The notes beneath the pieces were generated by a model. The model saw only the letters and a program-made list of their open reading frames with translations, was not told the DNA's origin and made no database searches. Shown piece after piece: positions 36,214 through 43,822 of a stretch of 64,000 nucleotides of DNA. The DNA comes from Candidatus Colimorpha pelethequi. Its GTDB lineage: Bacteria; Bacteroidota; Bacteroidia; Bacteroidales; P3. How positions within the stretch are numbered: the first letter of the stretch is position 1; each line of letters begins with the position of its first letter. The translations under genes were made by a program, and so were the position numbers. The stretch spans positions 1-64,000 of the forward strand of contig JAGHVO010000065.1 in assembly GCA_018064245.1 (NCBI GenBank). The letters are read 5' to 3'.

Positions 36214-37173
36214 TTATTTCACAACTGAAAATATCTTGACTAAACCACCAGACTCATATCTTTGATCTATCGGCAAAGGAATGATATGAGTTGATAATTC
36301 ACACTCCAAATCAATGGGTTTGCACCATTCCACCACATTCGGCCAATAAGTTGCTACATAAATCTTATTGTCTATTAGTCTTTTTCGCAGCGAATCATCG
36401 TCAGACCAATATGGATAAACCATCGGAACAACATCGCTGTTCAATTCAAAATGAATCCTATTATGCTTTCCTAAAGCGGAATCCAAAAACAAATAATTCT
36501 CTCTACGTTGCTTTGCGGCATTGTCATAGTCAATGGATTCAAGAATTGCAGCCGTCAGATTCGACATTTTTTTGATTGGCTGGCCTATTAAACTTTTATC
36601 ATTTTCCCTAAAATCAGAAAGTCCAAACTCCGCGCCGACGTCAAACCTTTTCAGCAAATGAGACATTCTATCGTATGATTTGTCTTGAGGGAAATCCTCA
36701 TCCAATATTTTATCTGTGTAAAGATAGGCTCCGTCGGCAACACCGAAAAATTTTCTTGCCGAATAAAACGTGTCAATGCTATTTAGGGGTTTCGCATAAA
36801 ATGCTTGGGCATTGTCAATTATTAAATTGCTGCCATAACGAAAGGCAAGGTTCTCAATACAATTCTGTTTGAGTCCGTAGTAATTCGTGTAAAGAAAAGC
36901 CTCGTTATCATTCAACACGTATTCTTCTACGGGTTCTAACAACTCATTGATATGATAGAACTCAAAATCCACATTGCATTTCTGCAATGGTTCAATCATC
37001 ACCTTACAAGTATAATAGGGAATATATACCTTGGTGTATTGTCGAGAACGTAAAATGTACTCAAAACAATTGCGTGCCGTGTTCAGTCGGATGGCGTCCT
37101 TGTGATAATGTTCGCCATCGCGAAGTTCTAAACCGAAATATCCACCTATCGCATATTCCCTTTTATTGTTCAT
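36214..37173 (-). CDS. Divergent DegT/DnrJ-like PLP-fold protein
   Basis: 319-aa protein with an aspartate-aminotransferase fold core: IIDNAQAF (Asp near residue 120, pairing with the PLP pyridine nitrogen) and SARKFFGVADGAYLYTD, where the Lys (near 141) lies at the PLP-lysine position of the family. It is shorter and much less similar to classical DegT proteins than the gene beside it. It might be an aminotransferase with a different substrate or a non-catalytic partner. The ATG at 37173 is preferred over a TTG three codons upstream. Confidence 0.65.
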   Translation of the reverse strand: MNNKREYAIGGYFGLELRDGEHYHKDAIRLNTARNCFEYILRSRQYTKVYIPYYTCKVMIEPLQKCNVDFEFYHINELLEPVEEYVLNDNEAFLYTNYYGLKQNCIENLAFRYGSNLIIDNAQAFYAKPLNSIDTFYSARKFFGVADGAYLYTDKILDEDFPQDKSYDRMSHLLKRFDVGAEFGLSDFRENDKSLIGQPIKKMSNLTAAILESIDYDNAAKQRRENYLFLDSALGKHNRIHFELNSDVVPMVYPYWSDDDSLRKRLIDNKIYVATYWPNVVEWCKPIDLECELSTHIIPLPIDQRYESGGLVKIFSVVK

Positions 37174-37207
37174 TAAAATCAATTTTTCGATAATGAAATC
37201 ACTGGTT

Positions 37208-38323
37208 TCATTTCAAAATTAGGCGAATCACTTTTTCCACATCCGCCTCGCTTAAAGCATGATGCATGGGCAGGCAAATCACCTCGTTGGCAATGCGAGT
37301 CGCTACGGGCAAGTTTTCTGGTTTTGCCGATTCCAATCCACGATAGGTTGAAAAAGTGCTAATCAAAGGATAGAAATAACGGCGTCCCAATACATTGTTT
37401 TCCTTCATCTTGAAATACAACTCATCACGTGTCGTACCGTATTGCTCTGCATCTACAAAAATTGGGAAATAGGAATAATTGTGTCGCACACACGGCATAT
37501 CGTCAAAGAAACGGATACCTTTTACATCACGAAGAGCGTCTCGGTAACGAATAGCCACCTGATGACGCGCCTCAATAGCGGTATCGACCTGTTTCAGGTT
37601 TAGCAAACCATATGCAGCCCTTACTTCATCCATCTTGCTGTTGATGCCAGGTGCAACTACTTCTGTCTCACCTGCGAATCCAAAGTTTTTCAAATAATCA
37701 ATGCGCTGTTTCGTGGCGGCATCTTTCACGACCAAAGCGCCACCTTCCAATGTGTTGAACACTTTTGTGGCATGGAAACTCAAGGTGGACATGTCTCCAA
37801 AGTTCAGAACCGACTCGCCGTTCACTTTCACGCCAAAAGCATGAGCTGCATCGTAAATCACTTTCAAACCATACTTATCTGCAATGGCTTGGATACGTTC
37901 CGTATCACAAGGCTTGCCATAGCAATGTACCGGCATGATGGCAGTCGTGCGGGAAGTGATGGCTGCTTCAATCTTTTCTGGATCCAAACCGCAATTGTCT
38001 GGGTCAATGTCAACGAAAACAGGTTTGATACCATTCCACCAAAGCGAATGTGTCGTTGCTACGAAACTATAAGGCGTAGTAATCACCTCACCCGTAATGT
38101 GCATAGCTTGCAAAGCCGTAATTAACGGCAAAGTGCCATTGGTGAAAAGACTGATATACGGCACGCCCAAATATTCGGCCAAGGCCTGTTCCAACTGTTT
38201 ATGGAACTGACCATTGTTGGTGACCCATTTGCTGTCCCAAATCTGTTTCAACATTTCGTTGAGGTCTTCCAATTGGGGGAGAAGGGGAGAGGTGACGGTT
38301 ATTTCCTTATCGTTTTCGTTCAT
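37208..38323 (-). CDS. DegT/DnrJ/EryC1/StrS sugar aminotransferase
   Basis: 371-aa PLP enzyme converting a keto-sugar nucleotide to an amino sugar. The core motifs are clear: FTNGTLPLITALQAM, TTPYSFVATTHSLWWNGIKPVFVDID, VIYDAAHAFG (Asp158) and SFHATKVFNTLEGGA with PLP lysine Lys187. Similar proteins (VioA, FdtB, RfbH relatives) act on dTDP- or UDP-4-keto or 3-keto-6-deoxy sugars. The dehydratase making the keto-sugar is not in the window. It overlaps the wzt stop by ATGA. Confidence 0.92.
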   Translation of the reverse strand: MNENDKEITVTSPLLPQLEDLNEMLKQIWDSKWVTNNGQFHKQLEQALAEYLGVPYISLFTNGTLPLITALQAMHITGEVITTPYSFVATTHSLWWNGIKPVFVDIDPDNCGLDPEKIEAAITSRTTAIMPVHCYGKPCDTERIQAIADKYGLKVIYDAAHAFGVKVNGESVLNFGDMSTLSFHATKVFNTLEGGALVVKDAATKQRIDYLKNFGFAGETEVVAPGINSKMDEVRAAYGLLNLKQVDTAIEARHQVAIRYRDALRDVKGIRFFDDMPCVRHNYSYFPIFVDAEQYGTTRDELYFKMKENNVLGRRYFYPLISTFSTYRGLESAKPENLPVATRIANEVICLPMHHALSEADVEKVIRLILK

Positions 38324-39606
38324 TTGAGTCTCTTTTCTTCAAAATTAAAAACGGGGGTGACGTCTCCAGGTTCCTTGCCCATGTATCCGCCAATTGCGAT
38401 CTGTCGGTTGGCGATGGAGAAAGATATCAAGTCGCTTTCAGCGGCAATCAGCTCTATGTTGTTGATTTGATTGAATGCCATAAAGTCAATTGCGTAGTTT
38501 CCCCAATTGAGGAAGTTGGCAGGGATGATGCAAGTTTGTTCATATTCACCGGGTTCATGATGATGCTCGTAGCATCTGTCAAAACCACTAAATGAAAAGA
38601 TTTTATTTCCTTGCTCGTTTTTCATGTGGAGTGTAATCCAAAAATTCTCCTTCACTGAAGTCAACTTGTATCGCATTAACAATTCCAATTCGTGGTCCAT
38701 ACGCATCACGTCGGTAAAATCTCCATTCTTTCTACGAATCCCGATTTCAAGCAATTCAAAGCCATTCCCTTTTATGTTTGGGACATCCCAAGTCTTGTAA
38801 TTATCCACATCATTGTCTCCTCGTAAATAATGTGTTACAATCGTATCTACGTCACCATCATCCACCAACATACCATTTTGGAGTATTACACCTCGGTTGC
38901 ACAAGGCTTTAACACTCGTCATATTATGACTCACAAACAGCACCGTCCTACCCTCTCCCTTGCTCACGTCCTGCATCTTGCCAATGGCCTTTTTCTGGAA
39001 CTCGGCATCTCCTACGGCGAGGACTTCGTCAACGACGAGGATTTCGGGGTCGAGATGTGCAGCTACGGCAAATCCAAGACGGACTGTCATACCACTGCTG
39101 TAGCGTTTGACGGGGGTGTCGATGTAGCGTTCGCAGCCACTGAAATCCACAATCTCGTCCAACTTGCGGTTGATCTCTTGTTTGGTCATGCCGAGGATGG
39201 CACCGTTGAGGTAGATGTTCTCGCGTCCTGTCATTTCGGGGTGAAAACCGGTTCCAACTTCCAATAGGGAACCGATTCTGCCTTTTGCTCTAATTGTTCC
39301 TGTTGTGGGGCCTGTGACACGAGAGAGAAGTTTCAAAAGCGTGCTTTTCCCTGCTCCATTTTTGCCGATAATACCCACAACTTCTCCTTGTTCAACCTTG
39401 AAATCAATGTTTTTCAACGCCCAAACATATTCACTGTCGGCAGCGGAAGCTCTATCGTTCTCTGATCCGATTTTTAGATAGGGGTCTTCTTTATGGAGTA
39501 CGTTCACCTTCCACCACCGATCAAGGTCGTGGTTTAGCGTTCTTGTGGACACAAGACCTAACCGATATTGTTTGGAAATGTTTTCAAATTCAATTGTTGT
39601 GGGCAT
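38320..39606 (-). CDS. wzt: ABC transporter ATPase for polysaccharide export, Wzt-like
   Basis: 428-aa nucleotide-binding subunit of an O-antigen/polysaccharide ABC exporter. Walker A is GKNGAGKS (residues 81-88), the signature is YSSGM (170-174), and Walker B is ILVVDE (190-195) followed by the H-loop VSHNM. The ~170-residue C-terminal extension (from about 258) is an immunoglobulin-like Wzt_C-type region, which in E. coli O9a Wzt recognises the capped end of the finished glycan. This suggests that a terminal modification licenses export. The partner permease lies 1.4 kb upstream. Confidence 0.92.
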   Translation of the reverse strand: MPTTIEFENISKQYRLGLVSTRTLNHDLDRWWKVNVLHKEDPYLKIGSENDRASAADSEYVWALKNIDFKVEQGEVVGIIGKNGAGKSTLLKLLSRVTGPTTGTIRAKGRIGSLLEVGTGFHPEMTGRENIYLNGAILGMTKQEINRKLDEIVDFSGCERYIDTPVKRYSSGMTVRLGFAVAAHLDPEILVVDEVLAVGDAEFQKKAIGKMQDVSKGEGRTVLFVSHNMTSVKALCNRGVILQNGMLVDDGDVDTIVTHYLRGDNDVDNYKTWDVPNIKGNGFELLEIGIRRKNGDFTDVMRMDHELELLMRYKLTSVKENFWITLHMKNEQGNKIFSFSGFDRCYEHHHEPGEYEQTCIIPANFLNWGNYAIDFMAFNQINNIELIAAESDLISFSIANRQIAIGGYMGKEPGDVTPVFNFEEKRLK

Positions 39607-39703
39607 GTTTGAAATTTTCTTTTTGCAATTTACACATCAATTTTAGAAATATGAAGCTGAATTATAGTAGATTCTTTCAGAAATAAAAAATGATTGAAGG
39701 CTT

Positions 39704-40345
39704 TTATTGTATTGTGTGTAAGATATGTCGTTTGATATAGCGGATTCCTCTTCGCCAAAGGCGAGCGATGCGAATATGAATCATCCAACCAGGATCATAA
39801 TCTCCTCTCTCGTCAATAGGTATGTTCCAGGTGCGTCCATACCAATATTTTAACAAGCGTTTGGGATTGCCGGGAATGTCAAATTGTGTTCCCAAAAAGT
39901 CCACCTTCTCCATTGCCTTAAAGTATTTTTTTGAAATGTAGTGAGTCTGTATAGTGTACATCCTTTTAGCATAAGGTTTCGGTGCAGGTAATATTACATA
40001 GAAGTCTATGTTGGCAGTCTCATATTGAAAGGTGTATATTTCTGGTTCAACACAGCATGCAAAATGAATGCCAGCTTCCTCAAATTCAGGAATTAGTTCC
40101 ACTAATGCTTCACGGTCTTTGTCCCAGATGCACATGTCTATATCGTGATCGTATGGGATAAAGTCGTTCTGACGAATGATACCTAACAAAGTTCCGAACA
40201 TCGGCATAAAGAGAATATGATGTTCATCCAGTATTTTTTTCATAGAAAGAACTATATGAACAGCGTCTTCACGCTTCATGTCTGGTGCTTTCCGCAAATA
40301 ATATTCATTGTTGTAGCATCCGTATTTGAATTTTGTTTCTTCCAT
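39704..40345 (-). CDS. LicD family phosphotransferase
   Basis: 213-aa protein of the LicD/fukutin-like nucleotidyltransferase fold. It carries the family motif FGTLLGIIRQNDFIPYDHDIDMCI (positions about 51-74), in which the aspartates of DHDID bind metal. LicD proteins transfer phosphocholine or a related phospho group to sugars from a CDP donor. The cytidylyltransferase gene immediately upstream makes a CDP-activated donor likely. Exact group transferred unknown. Confidence 0.85.
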   Translation of the reverse strand: MEETKFKYGCYNNEYYLRKAPDMKREDAVHIVLSMKKILDEHHILFMPMFGTLLGIIRQNDFIPYDHDIDMCIWDKDREALVELIPEFEEAGIHFACCVEPEIYTFQYETANIDFYVILPAPKPYAKRMYTIQTHYISKKYFKAMEKVDFLGTQFDIPGNPKRLLKYWYGRTWNIPIDERGDYDPGWMIHIRIARLWRRGIRYIKRHILHTIQ

Positions 40346-40495
40346 ATTTTTGAATTTTATTGCAATCCATTACTCTTCTTTCCAATCATCACTCACTAAC
40401 TCCGCTATTTGTTAGACTGTTAAGAATGGTAAATGCTTTTTCTTGGTCTGTAGTATTGCCGTTTTTTCGTAAATTTGAGGTTTAACATTCGGAAT

Positions 40496-40972
40496 TCACC
40501 GACATCCTGGTGCGTTTAATTTAAACACATCTGGATTGGGTTGGTGGTCAATTTCCTTAATGGTACCTTCATAGCGTTCCAGAATCGTTTTCTTGATTCC
40601 GGTCGTTGAAGCGCCTTCTCCGCGGGGGAAATAGAACACCGTTACGCCTAATTCCTTGAGATAATCGTATCTGCCAACCCAGTCGTCTCCTACAACAAAA
40701 ACGTCGATGTTTAGTTTTTTCACCAATTCGGTATGTTCCAGGCTATGCTGAGGTATGACGATATCGGGATATTTAAGGGCCTTTATGATGGCTATTCTTT
40801 CCTCAAAGGGGATGATTGGGGGCTTTTTATATGAGGCCACCAATTCATCGGTGCTGACGCCTACAATAAGCGTTCCCCCTAATCCTCGTGCATACTCAAT
40901 CATTTTGAGATGATTACTATGGAACATATCAAAGGTCCCACCTGTATAAACTACTACTTTCCCGTTATACAT
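40496..40972 (-). CDS. TagD-like cytidylyltransferase
   Basis: 158-aa nucleotidyltransferase. It shows VVVYTGGTFDMFHSNHLKMIEYAR, where the family catalytic motif HxGH reads HSNH, and VVGDDWVGRYDYLKELG, plus the C-terminal ASTTGIKK that matches the conserved R-T-x-G-I-S-T-T element. Length and motifs fit glycerol-3-phosphate cytidylyltransferase (TagD/GCT). CDP-glycerol is the most obvious product; other phospho-alcohols are possible. It follows the wzm gene and precedes the LicD gene. Confidence 0.82.
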   Translation of the reverse strand: MYNGKVVVYTGGTFDMFHSNHLKMIEYARGLGGTLIVGVSTDELVASYKKPPIIPFEERIAIIKALKYPDIVIPQHSLEHTELVKKLNIDVFVVGDDWVGRYDYLKELGVTVFYFPRGEGASTTGIKKTILERYEGTIKEIDHQPNPDVFKLNAPGCR

Positions 40973-41034
40973 GATTTAAAATGGATTATTTTTTTCGGAT
41001 TGTGTTAGGTAAACATTGCTTATCACTTGTGTCA

Positions 41035-41940
41035 TCAAACCGTATCCATGAAACTTTTCTGCACTCTGTTGAAAACAAGGATTCCCAGTAGCAAGAGTAC
41101 GGTCATAAAGCAAAAACTATATGCCAACCAACCCCAGCCAATGAATTCACCTGCTCCCAATGCAGCATGTTTGAAGGTTTCGATAATTGGCGTCACGGGA
41201 TTGAGGCACATTACGTTGTATACGTTGATTCCAAATTTGACTTTGCCAGCCACTTGGCTTAATGGGTATACGATAGGCGTGGCATACATCCAAAGCGAAA
41301 CCACAAAGGAGAACAGAATCTGCAAGTCTCTGTATTTTGTTGTCATTGAAGAAATGATGATGCCAAAACCCAGCGCCAATCCGGCCATCATAAATACCAA
41401 CAGCGGGAAAAGCAGAAGATACCAATTAGGGCAAGCTTGTGTCCCCACAATGGCATAAATGACGTAAACAGCAACAAAAAGAAACAATTGGATACTGAAT
41501 CTAACCAAATTGCTGACAACGTTTTCGATGGGAACTATAAGTCGGGGAAAATATACCTTGCCAAAGATTCCTGCATTGGCGACAAAGGTGTTTGAAGTCT
41601 TGTTGAGGCAGTCGGCAAAGTATTGCCACATACAGACACCTCCAAGGTAGAACAATGGTTGCGGAATGCCGTCGGTTGGAATGCCGGCAATGCCACCAAA
41701 CACTACCATGTACATCACCACGGTAAATGTCGGTTGGATAATCCACCATAAAGGTCCGAGAATGGTTTGCTTATAGCTTGTGGTGATGTCTCGTTTTATG
41801 AAAATGGTTAGCAGATCTCTGTAATCCCAAATCTCTTTGAAGTTTATGGAGAGCAGTTTGTCTTTTGGTTTGATGACAGTAGTCCATTCCTCATTGGTGT
41901 TTGAAATGGCTTGCTGAGAGTTGTTTGTTTCTTCTTGCAT
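41035..41940 (-). CDS. wzm: ABC-2 type polysaccharide export permease, Wzm-like
   Basis: 301-aa inner-membrane permease with six predicted helices. The family signature DLLTIFIKRDITTSYKQTILGPLWWIIQPTF is at residues about 42-72 and PLFYLGGVCMWQYFADCLN follows. It pairs with the Wzt-like ATPase to move the undecaprenyl-linked glycan across the inner membrane. A soluble ~40-residue N-terminal extension precedes the membrane part. Confidence 0.93.
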   Translation of the reverse strand: MQEETNNSQQAISNTNEEWTTVIKPKDKLLSINFKEIWDYRDLLTIFIKRDITTSYKQTILGPLWWIIQPTFTVVMYMVVFGGIAGIPTDGIPQPLFYLGGVCMWQYFADCLNKTSNTFVANAGIFGKVYFPRLIVPIENVVSNLVRFSIQLFLFVAVYVIYAIVGTQACPNWYLLLFPLLVFMMAGLALGFGIIISSMTTKYRDLQILFSFVVSLWMYATPIVYPLSQVAGKVKFGINVYNVMCLNPVTPIIETFKHAALGAGEFIGWGWLAYSFCFMTVLLLLGILVFNRVQKSFMDTV

Positions 41941-41966
41941 TGGATGGAATTTTCGATGGAAGATGT

Positions 41967-43157
41967 TTAGTGAGAGCGTTTGTGACGGAAGATTATGTTG
42001 CCGATAATGCCCCAGAAATAGCGCCAGTCGGTACGGAAAGGATGTTTGAGGTATGCTTCTAGGTAGCGACGTTCGCTCTCTTGCACGTCGTCGATGTTCT
42101 TCGGCGTTTTTGCGTCGTAGTAGAATGGAGGCAGCAGTCCTGGCTTTGTCTTGATGCGCAGTTGTTGCATCTCTGGGCTGTAAAGACTGAAATAATGCTG
42201 CGAGAGAGGCCTTACTCCTACAAGTTTCATTTCGCCTTTCAGAAGGTTTGCAAGCATGGGCAGTTCGTCCAGCCAGATGGGGCGCATAAGTCTTCCCCAG
42301 AAATTCACGCGGTAGTCGTTGGCGAATTTGCTGCTGCTATCCAGCTTGTTGTAGGTGTAGATGTAGGGCTGCAAGTATTCGCTGTAGGAGTACATTGTGC
42401 GGAACTTGTACACTCCGATTTTTTTGCCGTTTTTGCCGATTCTGTTCAACTTGATGATGGGTGAACCCGAAGGAACGGTGTTGGTGATGGGCTCTTTGAT
42501 TTTGCGACAGAAAACGAAAAACTCGTTGTTGTGCGAGCCTTCGTCGATGACCTCAAATCCGGCGCGATAGAGTCGTCCCAAAATCTCCACACGATTGAAA
42601 ACGCGTTTCTTGCCTTTTGTGAAGTAAAAATATATCTTTTTCGTGAGTCTTAATTTTGGGAAAACTCTGTGCCAAATGTAGTCGAACGCAAAAACAATGG
42701 AACTGATCACCTTAGGATATTTCTGTCGGATGATTTCTCGCTGCATTGCGGAGGTAAGGCTATGGCAATAGAGATAGCCCCCCGGTTGCATGTTCTCGTT
42801 CACGTTTGCGAGGAAACGGTCGACTTCGTAAGTGGTGTGAAGTGGCCTTTGTAGTACGATGAGTTTGTAGGGTTCTTGACCTTCTTCTCTGTGGATGACT
42901 TTACATTCCGCATTGGTGAGGCCAACGACGTAGGTTGATGGCGACAATTCGTTGCGGTGGATGCGTAACCATTTCAATACGACTTTGATGGTGGCACGAC
43001 GTGTGGCAACAAATAGCTTTTGCGTGTCAAGGTCTTCGATGTCTTCGGCCTGAATGTGTGCGCCTAAAGGTTTGGCGTTCTGCGAATCGTTTAATTCATA
43101 GAAGTCGTCTTGCCCGTTGGGAAACTCGTACTGTAATGGGAATAATGGTTTTTTCAA
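41967..43157 (-). CDS. Initiating sugar transferase with methyltransferase-like N-terminal domain
   Basis: 396-aa protein. The C-terminal ~165 residues form a bacterial sugar-transferase (phosphoglycosyl transferase) domain: GVYKFRTMY, the catalytic Asp-Glu pair in WLDELPMLANLLKGEMKLVGVRPLS, and KPGLLPPFYYD. Classical members carry a reentrant membrane helix just before this domain. Here that position holds a ~215-residue region resembling a degraded Rossmann methyltransferase (NENMQPGGYLYCHS), and VISSIVFAFDYIWHRVF is the only helix that could touch the membrane. It probably loads the first sugar phosphate onto undecaprenyl phosphate. The only feasible start is TTG at 43157, overlapping the upxY stop. 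Confidence 0.8.
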   Translation of the reverse strand: MKKPLFPLQYEFPNGQDDFYELNDSQNAKPLGAHIQAEDIEDLDTQKLFVATRRATIKVVLKWLRIHRNELSPSTYVVGLTNAECKVIHREEGQEPYKLIVLQRPLHTTYEVDRFLANVNENMQPGGYLYCHSLTSAMQREIIRQKYPKVISSIVFAFDYIWHRVFPKLRLTKKIYFYFTKGKKRVFNRVEILGRLYRAGFEVIDEGSHNNEFFVFCRKIKEPITNTVPSGSPIIKLNRIGKNGKKIGVYKFRTMYSYSEYLQPYIYTYNKLDSSSKFANDYRVNFWGRLMRPIWLDELPMLANLLKGEMKLVGVRPLSQHYFSLYSPEMQQLRIKTKPGLLPPFYYDAKTPKNIDDVQESERRYLEAYLKHPFRTDWRYFWGIIGNIIFRHKRSH

Positions 43158-43660
43158 TTCTCAATTATTTCTAATAAGTCGGGATGAATGTAGGTCGTTG
43201 CAATGGCTACCACGCCGTGGATAGAAACGACCAGTCGTCTGTCTTTCTTGATGCGTTTGATGTGTCCTTCAGCTCCTTTGAACGGTCCGTCTTTTACCCG
43301 AACTCGATTCCCCACATGGTATTCGGGCTTGTCTTCGCCCAGAAGAATCATTCCTTGGGCTCCGGCGGTGGCTACAAACATGAACACTTCCATTTCGTGT
43401 TCGGGAATTGCCGTCGGCTCTTTCGAACCCCTGTTACGGTAAACCCAGAATTCGCGTCGATGTGCTTCTTGCAACTGCTGAATGGATGTTTCGGTTGTCT
43501 TTATGAATGCAAGAGAAGCGATGACTTTGGACGGAATGAAATATTTGATGCCTTGTTGCTGGAGCATGTTGGCCACAGGCGTAGTCCGATTTTGGAAAAC
43601 CTTGGCGGCGTACCATTTTGTGGTTTCTTGTGATTGGGAGTCGTTTGTCATTCCATTCAT
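43154..43660 (-). CDS. upxY: UpxY-like transcription antiterminator (NusG family)
   Basis: 168-aa NusG-type regulator. An N-terminal NGN domain (WYAAKVFQNRTTPVANMLQQQ) is followed by a C-terminal KOW motif (VGNRVRVKDGPFKGAEGHI and later IHGVVAIATTYIHPDLLEII). UpxY proteins of Bacteroides are encoded first in each capsule operon and let RNA polymerase read through the untranslated leader of their own operon. This gene is first in the operon, behind a ~150-nt leader, exactly as in that model. No UpxZ-type inhibitor gene follows. The start at 43660 (MNGMTND) could also be the Met four residues later. Confidence 0.9.
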   Translation of the reverse strand: MNGMTNDSQSQETTKWYAAKVFQNRTTPVANMLQQQGIKYFIPSKVIASLAFIKTTETSIQQLQEAHRREFWVYRNRGSKEPTAIPEHEMEVFMFVATAGAQGMILLGEDKPEYHVGNRVRVKDGPFKGAEGHIKRIKKDRRLVVSIHGVVAIATTYIHPDLLEIIEN

Positions 43661-43678
43661 TTGTGATTCTATGTTTCT

Positions 43679-43777
43679 TTATCCCATAATCCTACCTCCC
43701 TCGCAGTGAAGGTCGAGAGTGGTCGGAACATTGACGATGGTACACCGTTGCGAGCAAATCCTCCTATCCAAGAGCAT
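43679..43777 (-). CDS. Possible 32-aa leader peptide upstream of upxY
   Basis: Between the promoter and upxY an ATG at 43777 opens a 32-codon frame that stops at 43679-43681, 18 bp before the upxY ATG. The predicted peptide is rich in Arg and Cys at its start (MLLDRRICSQRC) and ends LDLHCEGGRIMG. No family is recognised. It could be a real leader peptide whose translation affects transcript folding, or chance in a structured untranslated leader. Confidence 0.3.
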   Translation of the reverse strand: MLLDRRICSQRCTIVNVPTTLDLHCEGGRIMG

Positions 43778-43810
43778 TGAAGCCGTTCCGTTAGGAATTG
43801 TACCTAAATT
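43679..43810 (-). promoter_or_regulatory. Structured 5' leader of the polysaccharide operon
   Basis: The likely transcript start is about 5-7 nt after the -7 box. The ~150-nt RNA contains several complementary pairs on the minus strand. ACGGTG and CATCGT form a 6-bp hairpin around TAC. CTCGCA pairs with TGCGAG across about 45 nt, and CGGAAC pairs with GTTCCG around the same centre. UpxY-type regulators act on such leaders. I infer an antitermination or RNA-fold target; the pairs were found by eye only. Confidence 0.45.
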
Positions 43811-43814
43811 CTTG

Positions 43815-43822
43815 CAAAGATA
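43815..43822 (-). promoter_or_regulatory. Bacteroidota-type promoter (-7 TATCTTTG) of the polysaccharide operon
   Basis: On the minus strand the box reads TATCTTTG, identical to the wza promoter box and matching TAnnTTTG. An A/T-rich tract occupies the -33 position without a clear TTTG. No inverted repeats of the invertible-promoter type were found flanking it. Confidence 0.6.

Noticed and set aside
40470..40477. Plus-strand TAAATTTG promoter-like box
   Set aside because: It points against the operon, no gene follows, and no convincing -33 box accompanies it.
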